The translations under genes were made by a program, and so were the position numbers. The notes beneath the pieces are model-generated. The model saw only the letters and a program-made list of their open reading frames with translations, made no database searches and was not told where the DNA came from. A DNA stretch of 64,000 bases from Reichenbachiella carrageenanivorans (GTDB lineage Bacteria; Bacteroidota; Bacteroidia; Cytophagales; Cyclobacteriaceae): NCBI RefSeq assembly GCF_025639805.1, contig NZ_CP106735.1, positions 1,490,001 to 1,554,000 of the forward strand. The letters are read 5' to 3'. How positions within the stretch are numbered: the first letter of the stretch is position 1; each line of letters opens with the position of its first letter. This document shows, in pieces, positions 25,618-34,291 of this stretch.

Positions 25618-26353
25618 ACTTGTCAGGAATACTAAAAGTAAAGTTTAGGTCTTCTTTGTTGATGTTGATCCTAGAGTGTTTTATTTGCACTTTGGATACC
25701 TTTTTAGCCTTGTTTCTTTTGGATCTGTAGTTGATTTCTATGTTGATTTCAGATGGGATTACTTTATCGTTTACTTTCAAAAATTCTGCATAGTCTATGC
25801 TCATAGCATTGCCACTGGTGTCGCTTAATGCTTGTATTTTTTCTAGTTTCATAGAGTTGGAACCTATGAAATTCATTACGGTCAAGTTGTCTTGAGATTT
25901 TTTTACTTTGAAGTAGCCATCTTCTTTTTTGATGTCGTCTTCATTATTGATGGGCCAGATCAGATTGCCGATGATGATAGATTCTAGTAATTTCAAATCA
26001 AAATCAAAGTGATATTTATCTGATAGTTCGGAGACTTTTAGCACTTGATATTCTTTGTGAATTTTGTCTAGGATCACGATAGAATCCTTGGTGACGATAC
26101 CTCTGGCAGCTTCGATCCCAAGCCCAGGAGTCAAGGAAAACCAAATGATGCTGTCTTTTTTTACGCGTATGTTGGCCGAAGCCTTGAGGTCACGATTTTC
26201 ATCTTTGTATTTGATTTTGGATTTCATGGATAGGTTGTCATAATCCAAGTTGTTCAAATTCAGTTGATTCGATTTCGAAGAGAAGATTGCGAGTTTTTTG
26301 CTACAAGCAGTAAGTGCTAATAAGCCTGCGAGGCAGAGGATAAATCTATTCAT
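25604..26353 (-). CDS. DUF4292 lipoprotein
   Basis: A 249-aa protein with a lipobox LLALTAC near residue 17, so it should be lipidated and anchored to a membrane. The remainder matches DUF4292, a LolA/LolB-like half-barrel pattern: KIKYKDENRDLKASANIRV, DSIIWFSLTPGLGIEAARGI, DSIVILDKIHKEYQVL. Such folds carry lipids or lipoproteins, so a transport role is plausible but not established. It overlaps the TPR gene by 8 bp upstream and the EnvC-like gene by 14 bp downstream. Confidence 0.85.
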   Translation of the reverse strand: MNRFILCLAGLLALTACSKKLAIFSSKSNQLNLNNLDYDNLSMKSKIKYKDENRDLKASANIRVKKDSIIWFSLTPGLGIEAARGIVTKDSIVILDKIHKEYQVLKVSELSDKYHFDFDLKLLESIIIGNLIWPINNEDDIKKEDGYFKVKKSQDNLTVMNFIGSNSMKLEKIQALSDTSGNAMSIDYAEFLKVNDKVIPSEINIEINYRSKRNKAKKVSKVQIKHSRININKEDLNFTFSIPDKYEPM

Positions 26354-28091
26354 AGAGCTGTTTATCTGCTATTTTTTTGTCGAGAGTCGTGGTATCATCC
26401 GCCATGTCTCTTGCGGCTTTCCATTGTATGATGGCTTCATCTATTTTGCCAAGCTGAAACAGGGCATCGCCGTAGTGCTCTATGATTGTGCCACTTGGCT
26501 CATATTGCAAAGCCAATTTTAAATATTTTTCTGCGCCAGAAAAATCCTCCATCATATACAAAACCCATGCATGGGTATCTAGGTATGTAGAATTCTCTGG
26601 GAAGTCTGTCACCAGTTTTGATGACATTTCCTTTGCTTTGTCCAGATCTTTCTTGCGGAGCGAAAGGAAGTAGCTGTAGTTGTTGAGCACATGGTCATTG
26701 TCTGGCTTGGCTTTTAGTGCTTGCTCATAGGCGTCGTCAGACTTGCTATGATCTCCCATGCTATTATAGGCATCGCCCAGTTGGCCATGAAACAGGCTGT
26801 TCATATTGGCATCGCGTGCAGCATAGGCTTTGCCTGCATTGAATATTTTTATGGCGTTTTCATAATCGTTTTTGATCAAATAAGCGGTGCCTTCGAAATA
26901 GTAGAGTGTAGCTTGATTTGGAAAATTTTCCAAGGCCATTTTTGCATGTTCGATCACGCCATCATAGTCCTCTAGTTCTAGGTCGAGAGAAAGTATATTT
27001 TGCCATATGTTATAGTTAGACCCATCTATGGCTACTGCTTGGATGTAGTATTCGCGTCCTTTGGCTCTTTCATTGATGTTATAATACAGATCGCCTGTCA
27101 TAGCTAGGGCTTGATAGGAGTCTGGGTGGGTTTTGACTAAAGCTTCGGCCAGCTCAAGTAGCGGTTGGTTTAGTTCTTCGTTTGGCAGCATTTCCAAATA
27201 GCCTGCCATGGTTCGGATCTTTCTCGAAAGATCGAGAGTAGTGCTTTCAAAAGGGACTTTTAATACATCGATCGCGTCGGCATATTTTTTCTGCTTGCTA
27301 TATGCTTCGGACAAGAAGATGTATAGCCGTTCATTGTTTTGATAATGGTCTACTTTAGATAAAATGAATTTTTCAGCTTCTTCATATTTGTCGTTAGATA
27401 ACATCATCTGAGCGAGCGATAGTGCATGAGATGGCTCGTTGGGGTATAGAGCTACGAGTTCTTTGCCTTCTTTGATGGCTAGATCCAAACGATTCATTTT
27501 TAGATAAATCTGTTGTTTCTGAATCGTGATTTCTTCCATCGGGCCAAAATGATCTTGTGCTTTTTGGTAGCTTACCAGAGCCGCTTCATATTTCTTTTGA
27601 TAAAACTGAATAGCAGCGAGTTCAAACCAATAATTTTCTGTGTCGGGAACTTCGCTGAGCATTTCTAGGTAAGTCTTTTCGGCTGCATTCAGATCGCCCA
27701 AATTGGTTTGGACGTGAGAGACGAGCAAGTAATAATACTTGTTTTTAGGGTTATAGCTTTTGGCAAAAATGGCATGCGGTAATGCTTTAGACATGTCGCC
27801 GTTTTCACTATAGATCTGCCCGATTTTATAATGAGCCGCTGCATTTTTCTGATCCAAATCTAGTACTTTCTGAAAGGCACTCATGGCCTTTGATAAGTCT
27901 TGAAGCAGGAAATATTTTTCGCCTTCTAGAAAGTAATGATCTACTTCGGCCTGTTCTTCTTCTGTGAGAAACTGGACAGGAGCTATACTGATATTCGATT
28001 TGTTTTTTTTCTTCTTTTTTTGAGCAAACGAAGATTGACCAAAGGTGGTCAGTAGCAATAAAATAAATATGGTCCGCAGTATTGTCATCAT
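26346..28091 (-). CDS. Exported TPR-repeat protein
   Basis: About 581 aa. Two adjacent ATG codons at 28091 and 28088 give a standard signal peptide (MTILRTIFILLLLTTF...SFAQ); a TTG or ATA further up is less likely. The mature part is almost all tetratricopeptide repeats, about a dozen units of 34 residues (e.g. AMSAFQKVLDLDQKNAAAHY, SDDAYEQALKAKPDNDHVLN). There is a Lys-rich linker after the signal peptide (KKKKKNKS). It overlaps the DUF4292 gene and belongs to the same envelope operon. It may act as an envelope scaffold; its partners are unknown. Confidence 0.88.
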   Translation of the reverse strand: MMTILRTIFILLLLTTFGQSSFAQKKKKKNKSNISIAPVQFLTEEEQAEVDHYFLEGEKYFLLQDLSKAMSAFQKVLDLDQKNAAAHYKIGQIYSENGDMSKALPHAIFAKSYNPKNKYYYLLVSHVQTNLGDLNAAEKTYLEMLSEVPDTENYWFELAAIQFYQKKYEAALVSYQKAQDHFGPMEEITIQKQQIYLKMNRLDLAIKEGKELVALYPNEPSHALSLAQMMLSNDKYEEAEKFILSKVDHYQNNERLYIFLSEAYSKQKKYADAIDVLKVPFESTTLDLSRKIRTMAGYLEMLPNEELNQPLLELAEALVKTHPDSYQALAMTGDLYYNINERAKGREYYIQAVAIDGSNYNIWQNILSLDLELEDYDGVIEHAKMALENFPNQATLYYFEGTAYLIKNDYENAIKIFNAGKAYAARDANMNSLFHGQLGDAYNSMGDHSKSDDAYEQALKAKPDNDHVLNNYSYFLSLRKKDLDKAKEMSSKLVTDFPENSTYLDTHAWVLYMMEDFSGAEKYLKLALQYEPSGTIIEHYGDALFQLGKIDEAIIQWKAARDMADDTTTLDKKIADKQLYE

Positions 28092-28134
28092 GGTATCGAT
28101 CAAACGACCTGTCGCATTTATAGTTTGGGAGCAA

Positions 28135-28142
28135 CAAAATTA
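28135..28142 (-). promoter_or_regulatory. Possible -7 box (TAATTTTG) before the TPR / DUF4292 / EnvC genes
   Basis: An exact TAnnTTTG match on the minus strand 43 bp before the TPR gene start. It would allow transcription of the last three genes independently of the flippase gene. No -33 TTG is seen at the proper distance. Confidence 0.35.
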
Positions 28143-28269
28143 ACGAAAAACCTCTGTACCTGACTGGTTTTCGGTTTATTCATTTGTCCTTGATTCCCTT
28201 TTTTCAAGCTGAAGAAGAGCCCCTCTGTGTGCCCGAAGAAGCAAAGAAAAGGCCAAACCATTTGATAAT

Positions 28270-29790
28270 TTAGGGAATTTTAATTCCGAATACTATTCGG
28301 CCAGAAAGATGCTTGCGTTCTACAAAGTAGGTGGTCAATACAAAGAGTAACACACCAAGGTTCCTAATGACAAAATTCAATATCCAGTTGCCTAAGTCTA
28401 TGGTATAAAAGCAGCCTACGAGTACAGACGCATACAAAATATAGGCACCTATCCGTAGTACTTGATAGGGTACTGGGTAGTATTTTTTTCCAATAAGAAA
28501 GCTTAGGGAAGCCATGGCGAAAAATGAGATCAAAGTGACCAGCGCACTCCCAAAATAGCCGAATACAGGTATCAAGAGATAGTTGAGCACTACGGTGATT
28601 ACCGCTCCTAGTATCGTGATGATGGCACCGTAGATGGTGCGATCGGTGACTTTGTACCAGACAGAAAGATTGTAATAGATGCCATTAAACAAATAAGCCA
28701 TCAGTAAAACAGGTACTACGTATAAGCCTTCTCGGTAAGTAGGATTGGCTAGAAATACCATGCCGATGATTTCCAAATTCAGAGATATAGCGACAAAAAC
28801 AAAAGCACTGAAAATCACAAATCCCGTCATAACACTGGCAAATAGTTTGGGAGAATCTTTGTTTTCGGCATTGGAAAAGAAGAAAGGCTCTGCGGCGTAT
28901 CTAAAGGCTTGTATGCCCAGCATCATGAATACAGAAAGTTTGTAACAAGCCCCGAATATGCCGAGGGCAGCCATGCTGGTTTGGCCTGGGTAAAACCCTT
29001 CGGGTAACCAGATTTTGAGCAGTGCACGAGACAGCATTTCATTGGTAGCACCTGCCAGCCCCATGAATAGTAGCGGAGAAGCGTAGATCAAAATGGGGGT
29101 AAACCTCTTCCAATCGAAGGTGAATTTGAAACCGCCGAATTCTTTGATTAGTAAGACGATCAATAGCGAATTCGAAATCAGGTTGGATAAGAAGACATAT
29201 TTAGCTTTAAATTCGAAATCGTAGTTTTCTAGCATGAAAGGTTGCCAACTAGAAAACCAGTGCCCTTCGTAGATATTCAAACAAAAGACCAGGAAAAAGA
29301 TATTGAGCACCACAGCAAAGGTGATGTTGAAGAACCTGATGAGTGCGAATTTTTTAGCTTTTTTGCGAAAGCGAAGTCGTGCAAATGGTACAGCAGTGAC
29401 GGCATCTACACCTAGCACTGCTGCTAACCAGTAAAACACCATTTCCTTGCCTGGATATTCGAGCCAAATGGCCAAGTCTGAGGCAAACCAAAACAACAAG
29501 CCTGAGAGGATAAGACTAGAAAGAATCAGCATGCTGGTGACCAGATTGAACAAGGCGGGTTCTCCTTCAGGATTTTTATTTGCAAACCTGAAATATGCCG
29601 TCTCGAGACCGTAAGTAAAAATAGGGTACAAAAAAGCCGTATAGGCGTACAGTTCGGTGACGATACCGTATTCGCCTGGCAAAAACACAGTAGTGTAAAG
29701 GGGTACAAGCAAGTAGGATATCATCCTGCCGATGATGCTACTTAGTCCATACCACATGGTGTCTCCAGCTAATCCCTTGACTGCACTCAT
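28270..29790 (-). CDS. Polysaccharide flippase-like membrane protein (Wzx/MVF family)
   Basis: A 506-aa polytopic protein with about 12-14 hydrophobic helices and short loops, as in the polysaccharide-biosynthesis (Wzx/MATE-like) exporters that flip lipid-linked saccharides across the inner membrane. The N-terminal GLAGDTMWYGLSSIIGRMIS and the LVPLYTTVFLPGEYG stretch are typical of this family. It heads a unit with a TPR protein, a DUF4292 lipoprotein and the EnvC-like gene, a combination seen repeatedly in Bacteroidota envelopes. Its lipid-linked substrate is not predictable. Confidence 0.85.
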   Translation of the reverse strand: MSAVKGLAGDTMWYGLSSIIGRMISYLLVPLYTTVFLPGEYGIVTELYAYTAFLYPIFTYGLETAYFRFANKNPEGEPALFNLVTSMLILSSLILSGLLFWFASDLAIWLEYPGKEMVFYWLAAVLGVDAVTAVPFARLRFRKKAKKFALIRFFNITFAVVLNIFFLVFCLNIYEGHWFSSWQPFMLENYDFEFKAKYVFLSNLISNSLLIVLLIKEFGGFKFTFDWKRFTPILIYASPLLFMGLAGATNEMLSRALLKIWLPEGFYPGQTSMAALGIFGACYKLSVFMMLGIQAFRYAAEPFFFSNAENKDSPKLFASVMTGFVIFSAFVFVAISLNLEIIGMVFLANPTYREGLYVVPVLLMAYLFNGIYYNLSVWYKVTDRTIYGAIITILGAVITVVLNYLLIPVFGYFGSALVTLISFFAMASLSFLIGKKYYPVPYQVLRIGAYILYASVLVGCFYTIDLGNWILNFVIRNLGVLLFVLTTYFVERKHLSGRIVFGIKIP

Positions 29791-29828
29791 GTATTAGCTA
29801 GCCTGTTTATTGTCATATATGGGTCTGT

Positions 29829-30614
29829 TTATTCGCCTTTGAATATCGGCTTTCTTTTTTCTAAAAAGGCGGTAGTTCCTTCTTTGAAATCTTCGGTGCC
29901 GCAGCATCGTGAAAATGAATTGGCCTCGGTCTGATAGCCATTTTGACCAGTAGTATATACTGCTTTTACGCACTCTATCACCATACCTACGGCTAGTGGT
30001 GCTTTAGTTTGTATTTTGGCTAAGATCTCTTCTGCTTTGGTTATGGCATCTGCCTTGGTATCTACTTTGTAATTGATCAATCTCAGACTCAATGCTTCGT
30101 CTGCCCCGATCATGTCGCCAGTCAGCATAAGTTCTAGTGCTTTGCCTTTGCCCACGAGCTGAGTGAGCCGTTGGGTACCGCCATAGCCTGGTATCACGCC
30201 TAGGTTTACTTCTGGTTGTCCAAATTTGGCATTGGATGTAGCTATACGCATATGGCAGGCCATGGCCATTTCGCATCCACCGCCAAGGGCAAAGCCATTG
30301 ACTACGGCTATAACAGGTTTGGCCGAGCCTTCGATCAGGTCAAAAATTTCTTGACCTTTTTCTGCCAAGCTACGACTATTGACCTCATTCATAGTGGCCA
30401 GTTCGGTAATGTCTGCGCCAGCTACAAAGGCTTTTTCTCCTGCGCCAGTAATGATAATCCCTGAAATTTCTTTATTGTCAATGGCTTGCTCTATTGTGCT
30501 TTCAAGTTCAATAAAGGTTTTTTGATTGAGTGCATTAAGGGCAGATTCACGATTGATAGTGATGGTAAGAATGCTATCCGAGACATGAAGAGCTAATGTT
30601 TCCAGTTGTTCCAT
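29829..30614 (-). CDS. Enoyl-CoA hydratase/isomerase family protein
   Basis: A 261-aa crotonase-fold enzyme. Key features are ALNALNQK at the start, the oxyanion-hole Gly in AFVAGADI, the GGGCEMAMACHMRIA segment with a catalytic Glu, and GQPEVNLGVIPGYGGTQRL with the second Glu. Both Glu residues of a true hydratase (Glu in CEMA and Glu in PEVNLG) are present, so hydration of trans-2-enoyl-CoA in fatty-acid degradation is likely. The start at 30614 is chosen because an upstream ATG (30638) falls inside the -7 promoter box. The gene stands alone. Confidence 0.93.
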   Translation of the reverse strand: MEQLETLALHVSDSILTITINRESALNALNQKTFIELESTIEQAIDNKEISGIIITGAGEKAFVAGADITELATMNEVNSRSLAEKGQEIFDLIEGSAKPVIAVVNGFALGGGCEMAMACHMRIATSNAKFGQPEVNLGVIPGYGGTQRLTQLVGKGKALELMLTGDMIGADEALSLRLINYKVDTKADAITKAEEILAKIQTKAPLAVGMVIECVKAVYTTGQNGYQTEANSFSRCCGTEDFKEGTTAFLEKRKPIFKGE

Positions 30615-30635
30615 AACGGTGGTTAATGGTTTTTT

Positions 30636-30667
30636 CAAATCTATTTAATGCAGTTAAGTTAAACCAA
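30636..30667 (-). promoter_or_regulatory. Promoter (-33 TTG, -7 TAGATTTG) of the enoyl-CoA hydratase gene
   Basis: On the minus strand a TTG at 30667-30665 is followed after 21 bp by TAGATTTG at 30643-30636, matching the Bacteroidota TTG-N17-23-TAnnTTTG consensus. Transcription would begin near 30630, which supports the ATG at 30614. Confidence 0.7.
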
Positions 30668-30819
30668 GGAATGAGAGGGTTTTTCTTTTTTCATTGGATT
30701 TAGAGAGGTATGTTTTCGTTTGACCGTGGAAATACCCGCTCTCAACGAGTATTATTTATTGGTGTAAAAATTAGAATGTTCTTTGAGCTATAATCAGAAG
30801 GAACACAAATCTAATTGAT

Positions 30820-31944
30820 ATGAAAAGTAGTATTCTCGCCGTTTTGATAGTGTTTAATAGCTGGGCTGTACGGGCTCAATTTGAAACAAAAAATACCTAT
30901 ACAGGTACTTGGAGTGATACGGGGTCTTGGACTGCAGGACAACCAAACCCGTTGACTACTAATATTGATGACGAGGCCAATATCTATGGTTATATCACAA
31001 GAGAAGGTAGCCTCAGCTTTACCAATATTGGTAACAATTCTGACGAAATTATCATATATGATACCTTGGTAGTAGAAGGTAATATGACATTTGAAACTAA
31101 CTCAATCAGCCTAAAAGTAGAAACAGGGGGATTACTTGTCATATTTGGTGATTTTGTGGCCAACAATAAGGTGGATCTTGAGAACGGAGGAACGATGGTC
31201 ATTACTGGAGATATGACTCTAAGTGGGGGGCAGCAAGACTATATAGACAACGGAGGGGGATTGTATGTGGATGGAGACATCATTGGCAATGGAGATACCT
31301 CAGAAGCAGATAATGTGGATCGACCTTCGTCGGATTTGAATAGTGGTAATAGTGAAGAGCAAAGTCTTTATGAGTTTATACAGAGCGGTGGAAGTAAAGC
31401 ATTGCCGATAACCTTGGGAAAATTTGAAGTAAAATCTATAGAAAAGGGAGTGCAATTGATGTGGACTACTTTGTCGGAAGAAAACTTTGATTATTTCGAA
31501 ATATACCGTTCCGCAGATGGGTCTAATTTTGAAGTGATCGGAGAAATGAAAGGGCAAGGTTTTACCTCTGAATCGATGGATTACTTATTCGTAGACGAGT
31601 CGCCACTATACGGATTAGGTTATTACCGTCTCAATGCCATAGATTTTGACGGATCGAGTGAGATGTTTGCTGTTGTCAAAGTCTCTCACAGTCCTACATA
31701 CCTAAAGCCCTCCGTGTACCCAAACCCTACACAAGGTCAGAACCTGTCAATTCAAATGAATTATACGGAAGCACCTATAAATCAGCACCTAGTGATTTCT
31801 AATTATGAGGGAAAAGTAGTGTTTGAATCTTCGGAATCACAAAGTCTGCAAAAAATAAATCTACAAGGGCTCAAGTCAGGGTTATATTTTGTCAAAATCC
31901 AAATTGATAATTTGATTTTTAAGGAAAAACTATTGATTGACTAG
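30820..31944 (+). CDS. Secreted protein with T9SS type A sorting domain (paralogue)
   Basis: A 374-aa exported protein with signal peptide (about 1-20, ending VRAQ), a first region of short beta repeats (about 25-150; TGTWSDTGSW, IIIYDTLVVEGNMTFE, MVITGDMTLSGG) and a middle domain starting LPITLGKFEVKSIEKGVQLMWTT (about 195 onward). The type A sorting tail is clear: the VYPNPTQG motif of these tails and the ending GLYFVKIQIDNLIFKEKLLID. It is homologous over its whole length to the minus-strand protein at 20924-22048, with the same domain order and the same length. The substrate or ligand is unknown. Confidence 0.88.
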   Translation: MKSSILAVLIVFNSWAVRAQFETKNTYTGTWSDTGSWTAGQPNPLTTNIDDEANIYGYITREGSLSFTNIGNNSDEIIIYDTLVVEGNMTFETNSISLKVETGGLLVIFGDFVANNKVDLENGGTMVITGDMTLSGGQQDYIDNGGGLYVDGDIIGNGDTSEADNVDRPSSDLNSGNSEEQSLYEFIQSGGSKALPITLGKFEVKSIEKGVQLMWTTLSEENFDYFEIYRSADGSNFEVIGEMKGQGFTSESMDYLFVDESPLYGLGYYRLNAIDFDGSSEMFAVVKVSHSPTYLKPSVYPNPTQGQNLSIQMNYTEAPINQHLVISNYEGKVVFESSESQSLQKINLQGLKSGLYFVKIQIDNLIFKEKLLID

Positions 31945-32062
31945 AATGAGTCCCCTCAATGTTTAATGGGGTTTTCCATGGTTATGGAAAGGTAGCTACT
32001 GGCAACGGTAGCTATTGTCTTTTCAACCACCATATTCACTTCTTCGCTTTACGAACAAACCG

Positions 32063-32070
32063 TATATTTG
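32063..32070 (+). promoter_or_regulatory. -7 box (TATATTTG) before the small kbl-linked gene
   Basis: Exact TAnnTTTG match ending 7 bp before the ATG at 32078, so the mRNA for the operon may be leaderless. No -33 TTG is seen. Confidence 0.5.
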
Positions 32071-32077
32071 CCGAGTG

Positions 32078-32323
32078 ATGGAAAACGATATGGACTTTAA
32101 TACTTACTTAGTTTCTAAGAAAATAGACCCTGCCAAATTCAAGCAAGCAGAGGGCGATACTTACCAAAAATTGGAAGCAGCCTTTTTGCAATCTCATCCT
32201 GCCAGCTTTACTGCCCAAAAACTATTTTTGATTAACCCGATCAGAAGAAAGTACATGCTGTCAGAAGAAACAACAGAGGCGCCATCCAAACCAAAAATGA
32301 TGTTTAAACCCAAAATGAAATAA
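32078..32323 (+). CDS. Small conserved protein upstream of kbl
   Basis: An 81-aa protein without motif of known function. The core (MDFNTYLVSKKIDPAKFKQA, then HPASFTAQKLFLINPIRRKY) matches a short Bacteroidota family that sits beside kbl; its role is unknown. The start lies between the ATG codons at 32078 and 32090; a longer frame from 32015 runs through the promoter box and is rejected. The C-terminal tail is basic with Pro and Met (KPKMMFKPKMK). It ends 6 bp before kbl and likely shares its promoter. Confidence 0.75.
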   Translation: MENDMDFNTYLVSKKIDPAKFKQAEGDTYQKLEAAFLQSHPASFTAQKLFLINPIRRKYMLSEETTEAPSKPKMMFKPKMK

Positions 32324-32329
32324 ATTCCA

Positions 32330-33517
32330 ATGTACAAGTCATTAGAAGCCAAACTGAAAATTCAGTTGGAAGAAATTAAGGCAGCAGGCCTTTTTAAAAC
32401 GGAACGGATCATTACTACTCCTCAAGGAGCCGATATCAAAACCAGTGAAGGCAAAGAAGTGATCAACTTTTGCGCCAATAACTACCTTGGCTTATCCTCT
32501 CACCCTAAGGTGGTCGAGGCTGCTAAAAAGGCCATCGATACACACGGGTTTGGTATGTCATCGGTGAGATTTATTTGTGGTACGCAGGATATCCACAAAG
32601 AGCTAGAACAAAAAATATCTGAATTTTTAGGCACAGAAGACACCATCTTATATGCGGCGGCATTCGATGCAAATGGTGGTGTATTCGAACCACTCTTTGG
32701 GCCTGAAGATGCTATCATTTCAGATGCACTGAATCATGCCTCAATCATCGATGGCGTGAGGTTGTGCAAAGCTCAGCGTTACAGATACAATAATAACGAC
32801 ATGGCAGATCTCGAGGCTAAACTCATCGAGGCCAAAGATGCCAAATGCAAAATTATCGTAACAGACGGTGCTTTCTCTATGGACGGTACCGTAGCGCAAA
32901 TGGACAAAATATGTGATCTCGCTGATAAGTACGACGCACTGGTGATGTCGGACGAATGTCATTCTACAGGATTCATGGGCAAGACAGGGCGTGGTGTGCA
33001 TGAACTGTGTGGTGTGATGGATCGAGTAGACATTATTACGGGCACTTTGGGCAAAGCACTGGGAGGAGCCTCTGGCGGGTTTACTTCTGGCAAAAAAGAA
33101 ATTATAGAAATGCTTAGACAGAAGTCTAGACCTTATTTGTTTTCCAATACATTGGCTCCTTCTATCGTGGGTGCCTCTATCGCGGTGATCGATATGCTGA
33201 GCGAGACCACGGAGCTTAGAGATAAGCTCGAAGAAAACACGCTTTACTTCCGTGAAAAAATGACGGAGGCAGGATTCGATATCAAGCCAGGCTTTCATCC
33301 GATTGTGCCTATTATGCTTTATGATGCAGTACTGTCGCAGCAATTTGCGGCTAGGTTACTCGAAGAGGGGATCTATGTGATTGGGTTCTATTTTCCTGTA
33401 GTGCCTAAGGGGCAGGCTCGAATTAGAGTGCAAATGTCGGCTGTACACGATCGCCGTCATCTGGACAAAGCCATTTCAGCTTTTACTAAAGTAGGTAAAG
33501 AACTGGGTGTGATCTGA
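32330..33517 (+). CDS. kbl: Glycine C-acetyltransferase (2-amino-3-ketobutyrate CoA ligase)
   Basis: A PLP-dependent alpha-oxoamine synthase of 395 aa that condenses acetyl-CoA with glycine or cleaves 2-amino-3-ketobutyrate in threonine breakdown. The PLP Lys lies at about residue 242 in [19 protein letters not shown]-like [14 protein letters not shown] and [11 protein letters not shown] are typical of the family, and [13 protein letters not shown] starts the catalytic domain. Threonine dehydrogenase, its usual partner, is not adjacent. It belongs to the operon running from 32078 to aroK. Confidence 0.93.
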   Translation: MYKSLEAKLKIQLEEIKAAGLFKTERIITTPQGADIKTSEGKEVINFCANNYLGLSSHPKVVEAAKKAIDTHGFGMSSVRFICGTQDIHKELEQKISEFLGTEDTILYAAAFDANGGVFEPLFGPEDAIISDALNHASIIDGVRLCKAQRYRYNNNDMADLEAKLIEAKDAKCKIIVTDGAFSMDGTVAQMDKICDLADKYDALVMSDECHSTGFMGKTGRGVHELCGVMDRVDIITGTLGKALGGASGGFTSGKKEIIEMLRQKSRPYLFSNTLAPSIVGASIAVIDMLSETTELRDKLEENTLYFREKMTEAGFDIKPGFHPIVPIMLYDAVLSQQFAARLLEEGIYVIGFYFPVVPKGQARIRVQMSAVHDRRHLDKAISAFTKVGKELGVI

Positions 33518-33524
33518 TAAATGC

Positions 33525-34268
33525 ATGAGGTATTTCATTGATCTTGCTTACGACGGCACGCACTATCACGGGTGGCAAATCCAAAACAATGTAGTCACCG
33601 TGCAACGTGTGCTCAACGAAGCACTGTCTACGATACTGCGAACGGAGATTTCCACAATAGGCAGTGGACGAACGGATACGGGCGTCCATGCCATGATGCA
33701 GGTGGTTCATTTCGACTATGCAAACGAAATCGTCGTGGGCCAGTTAGCCGCCAAACTCAATAGTCTGCTGCCACAGGATATAGCCGTACGGACAATCAAA
33801 CCAGTAAAAGAAGGAGTGAGTGCGAGGTTTGAGGCAGTGTCTCGTGCCTATATTTATAAAATTCACCAATACAAAAATCCGTTTTTGCAAGGACAGTCTT
33901 ATCAGTTTCATCAAGCCATTGATCTGGATCAAATGAATGCTTGCTGTGAGTTGATCAAAACCTGGAAGGATTTTGAAGCCATGAGTAAGGTAAAGACGGA
34001 GGTCAATAATTTTAATTGTGAAATATTTGATGCCTATTGGAAAAAACATAACGGTGAGATTCATTTTCACGTAAGTGCCAATAGATTTTTGAGAGGGATG
34101 GTTCGTGCCTTGGTGGGTACCATGCTAGATGTGGGTCAGGGCCGAATGACAGTTGAAGCTTTTCAAGCTGTATTAGAAAGTCGAGATCGCAAAAAAGCAG
34201 GGCGATCTGTTCCTGCGCATGGTCTATATTTGCGCGACATTATCTACCCAAAAGACATTTATCTTTAA
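33525..34268 (+). CDS. truA: tRNA pseudouridine synthase A
   Basis: Modifies uridines 38-40 in the anticodon stem-loop. The motif GSGRTDTGVHA holds the catalytic Asp. MRYFIDLAYDGTHYHGWQIQ starts the protein and RFLRGMVRALVGTMLDVGQGRM closes the catalytic domain. The 247-aa length is normal. It begins 7 bp after kbl and is followed 23 bp later by the ABC transporter gene. Confidence 0.96.
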   Translation: MRYFIDLAYDGTHYHGWQIQNNVVTVQRVLNEALSTILRTEISTIGSGRTDTGVHAMMQVVHFDYANEIVVGQLAAKLNSLLPQDIAVRTIKPVKEGVSARFEAVSRAYIYKIHQYKNPFLQGQSYQFHQAIDLDQMNACCELIKTWKDFEAMSKVKTEVNNFNCEIFDAYWKKHNGEIHFHVSANRFLRGMVRALVGTMLDVGQGRMTVEAFQAVLESRDRKKAGRSVPAHGLYLRDIIYPKDIYL

Positions 34269-34291
34269 TTTCAATTCACAGCTAGATTAGT

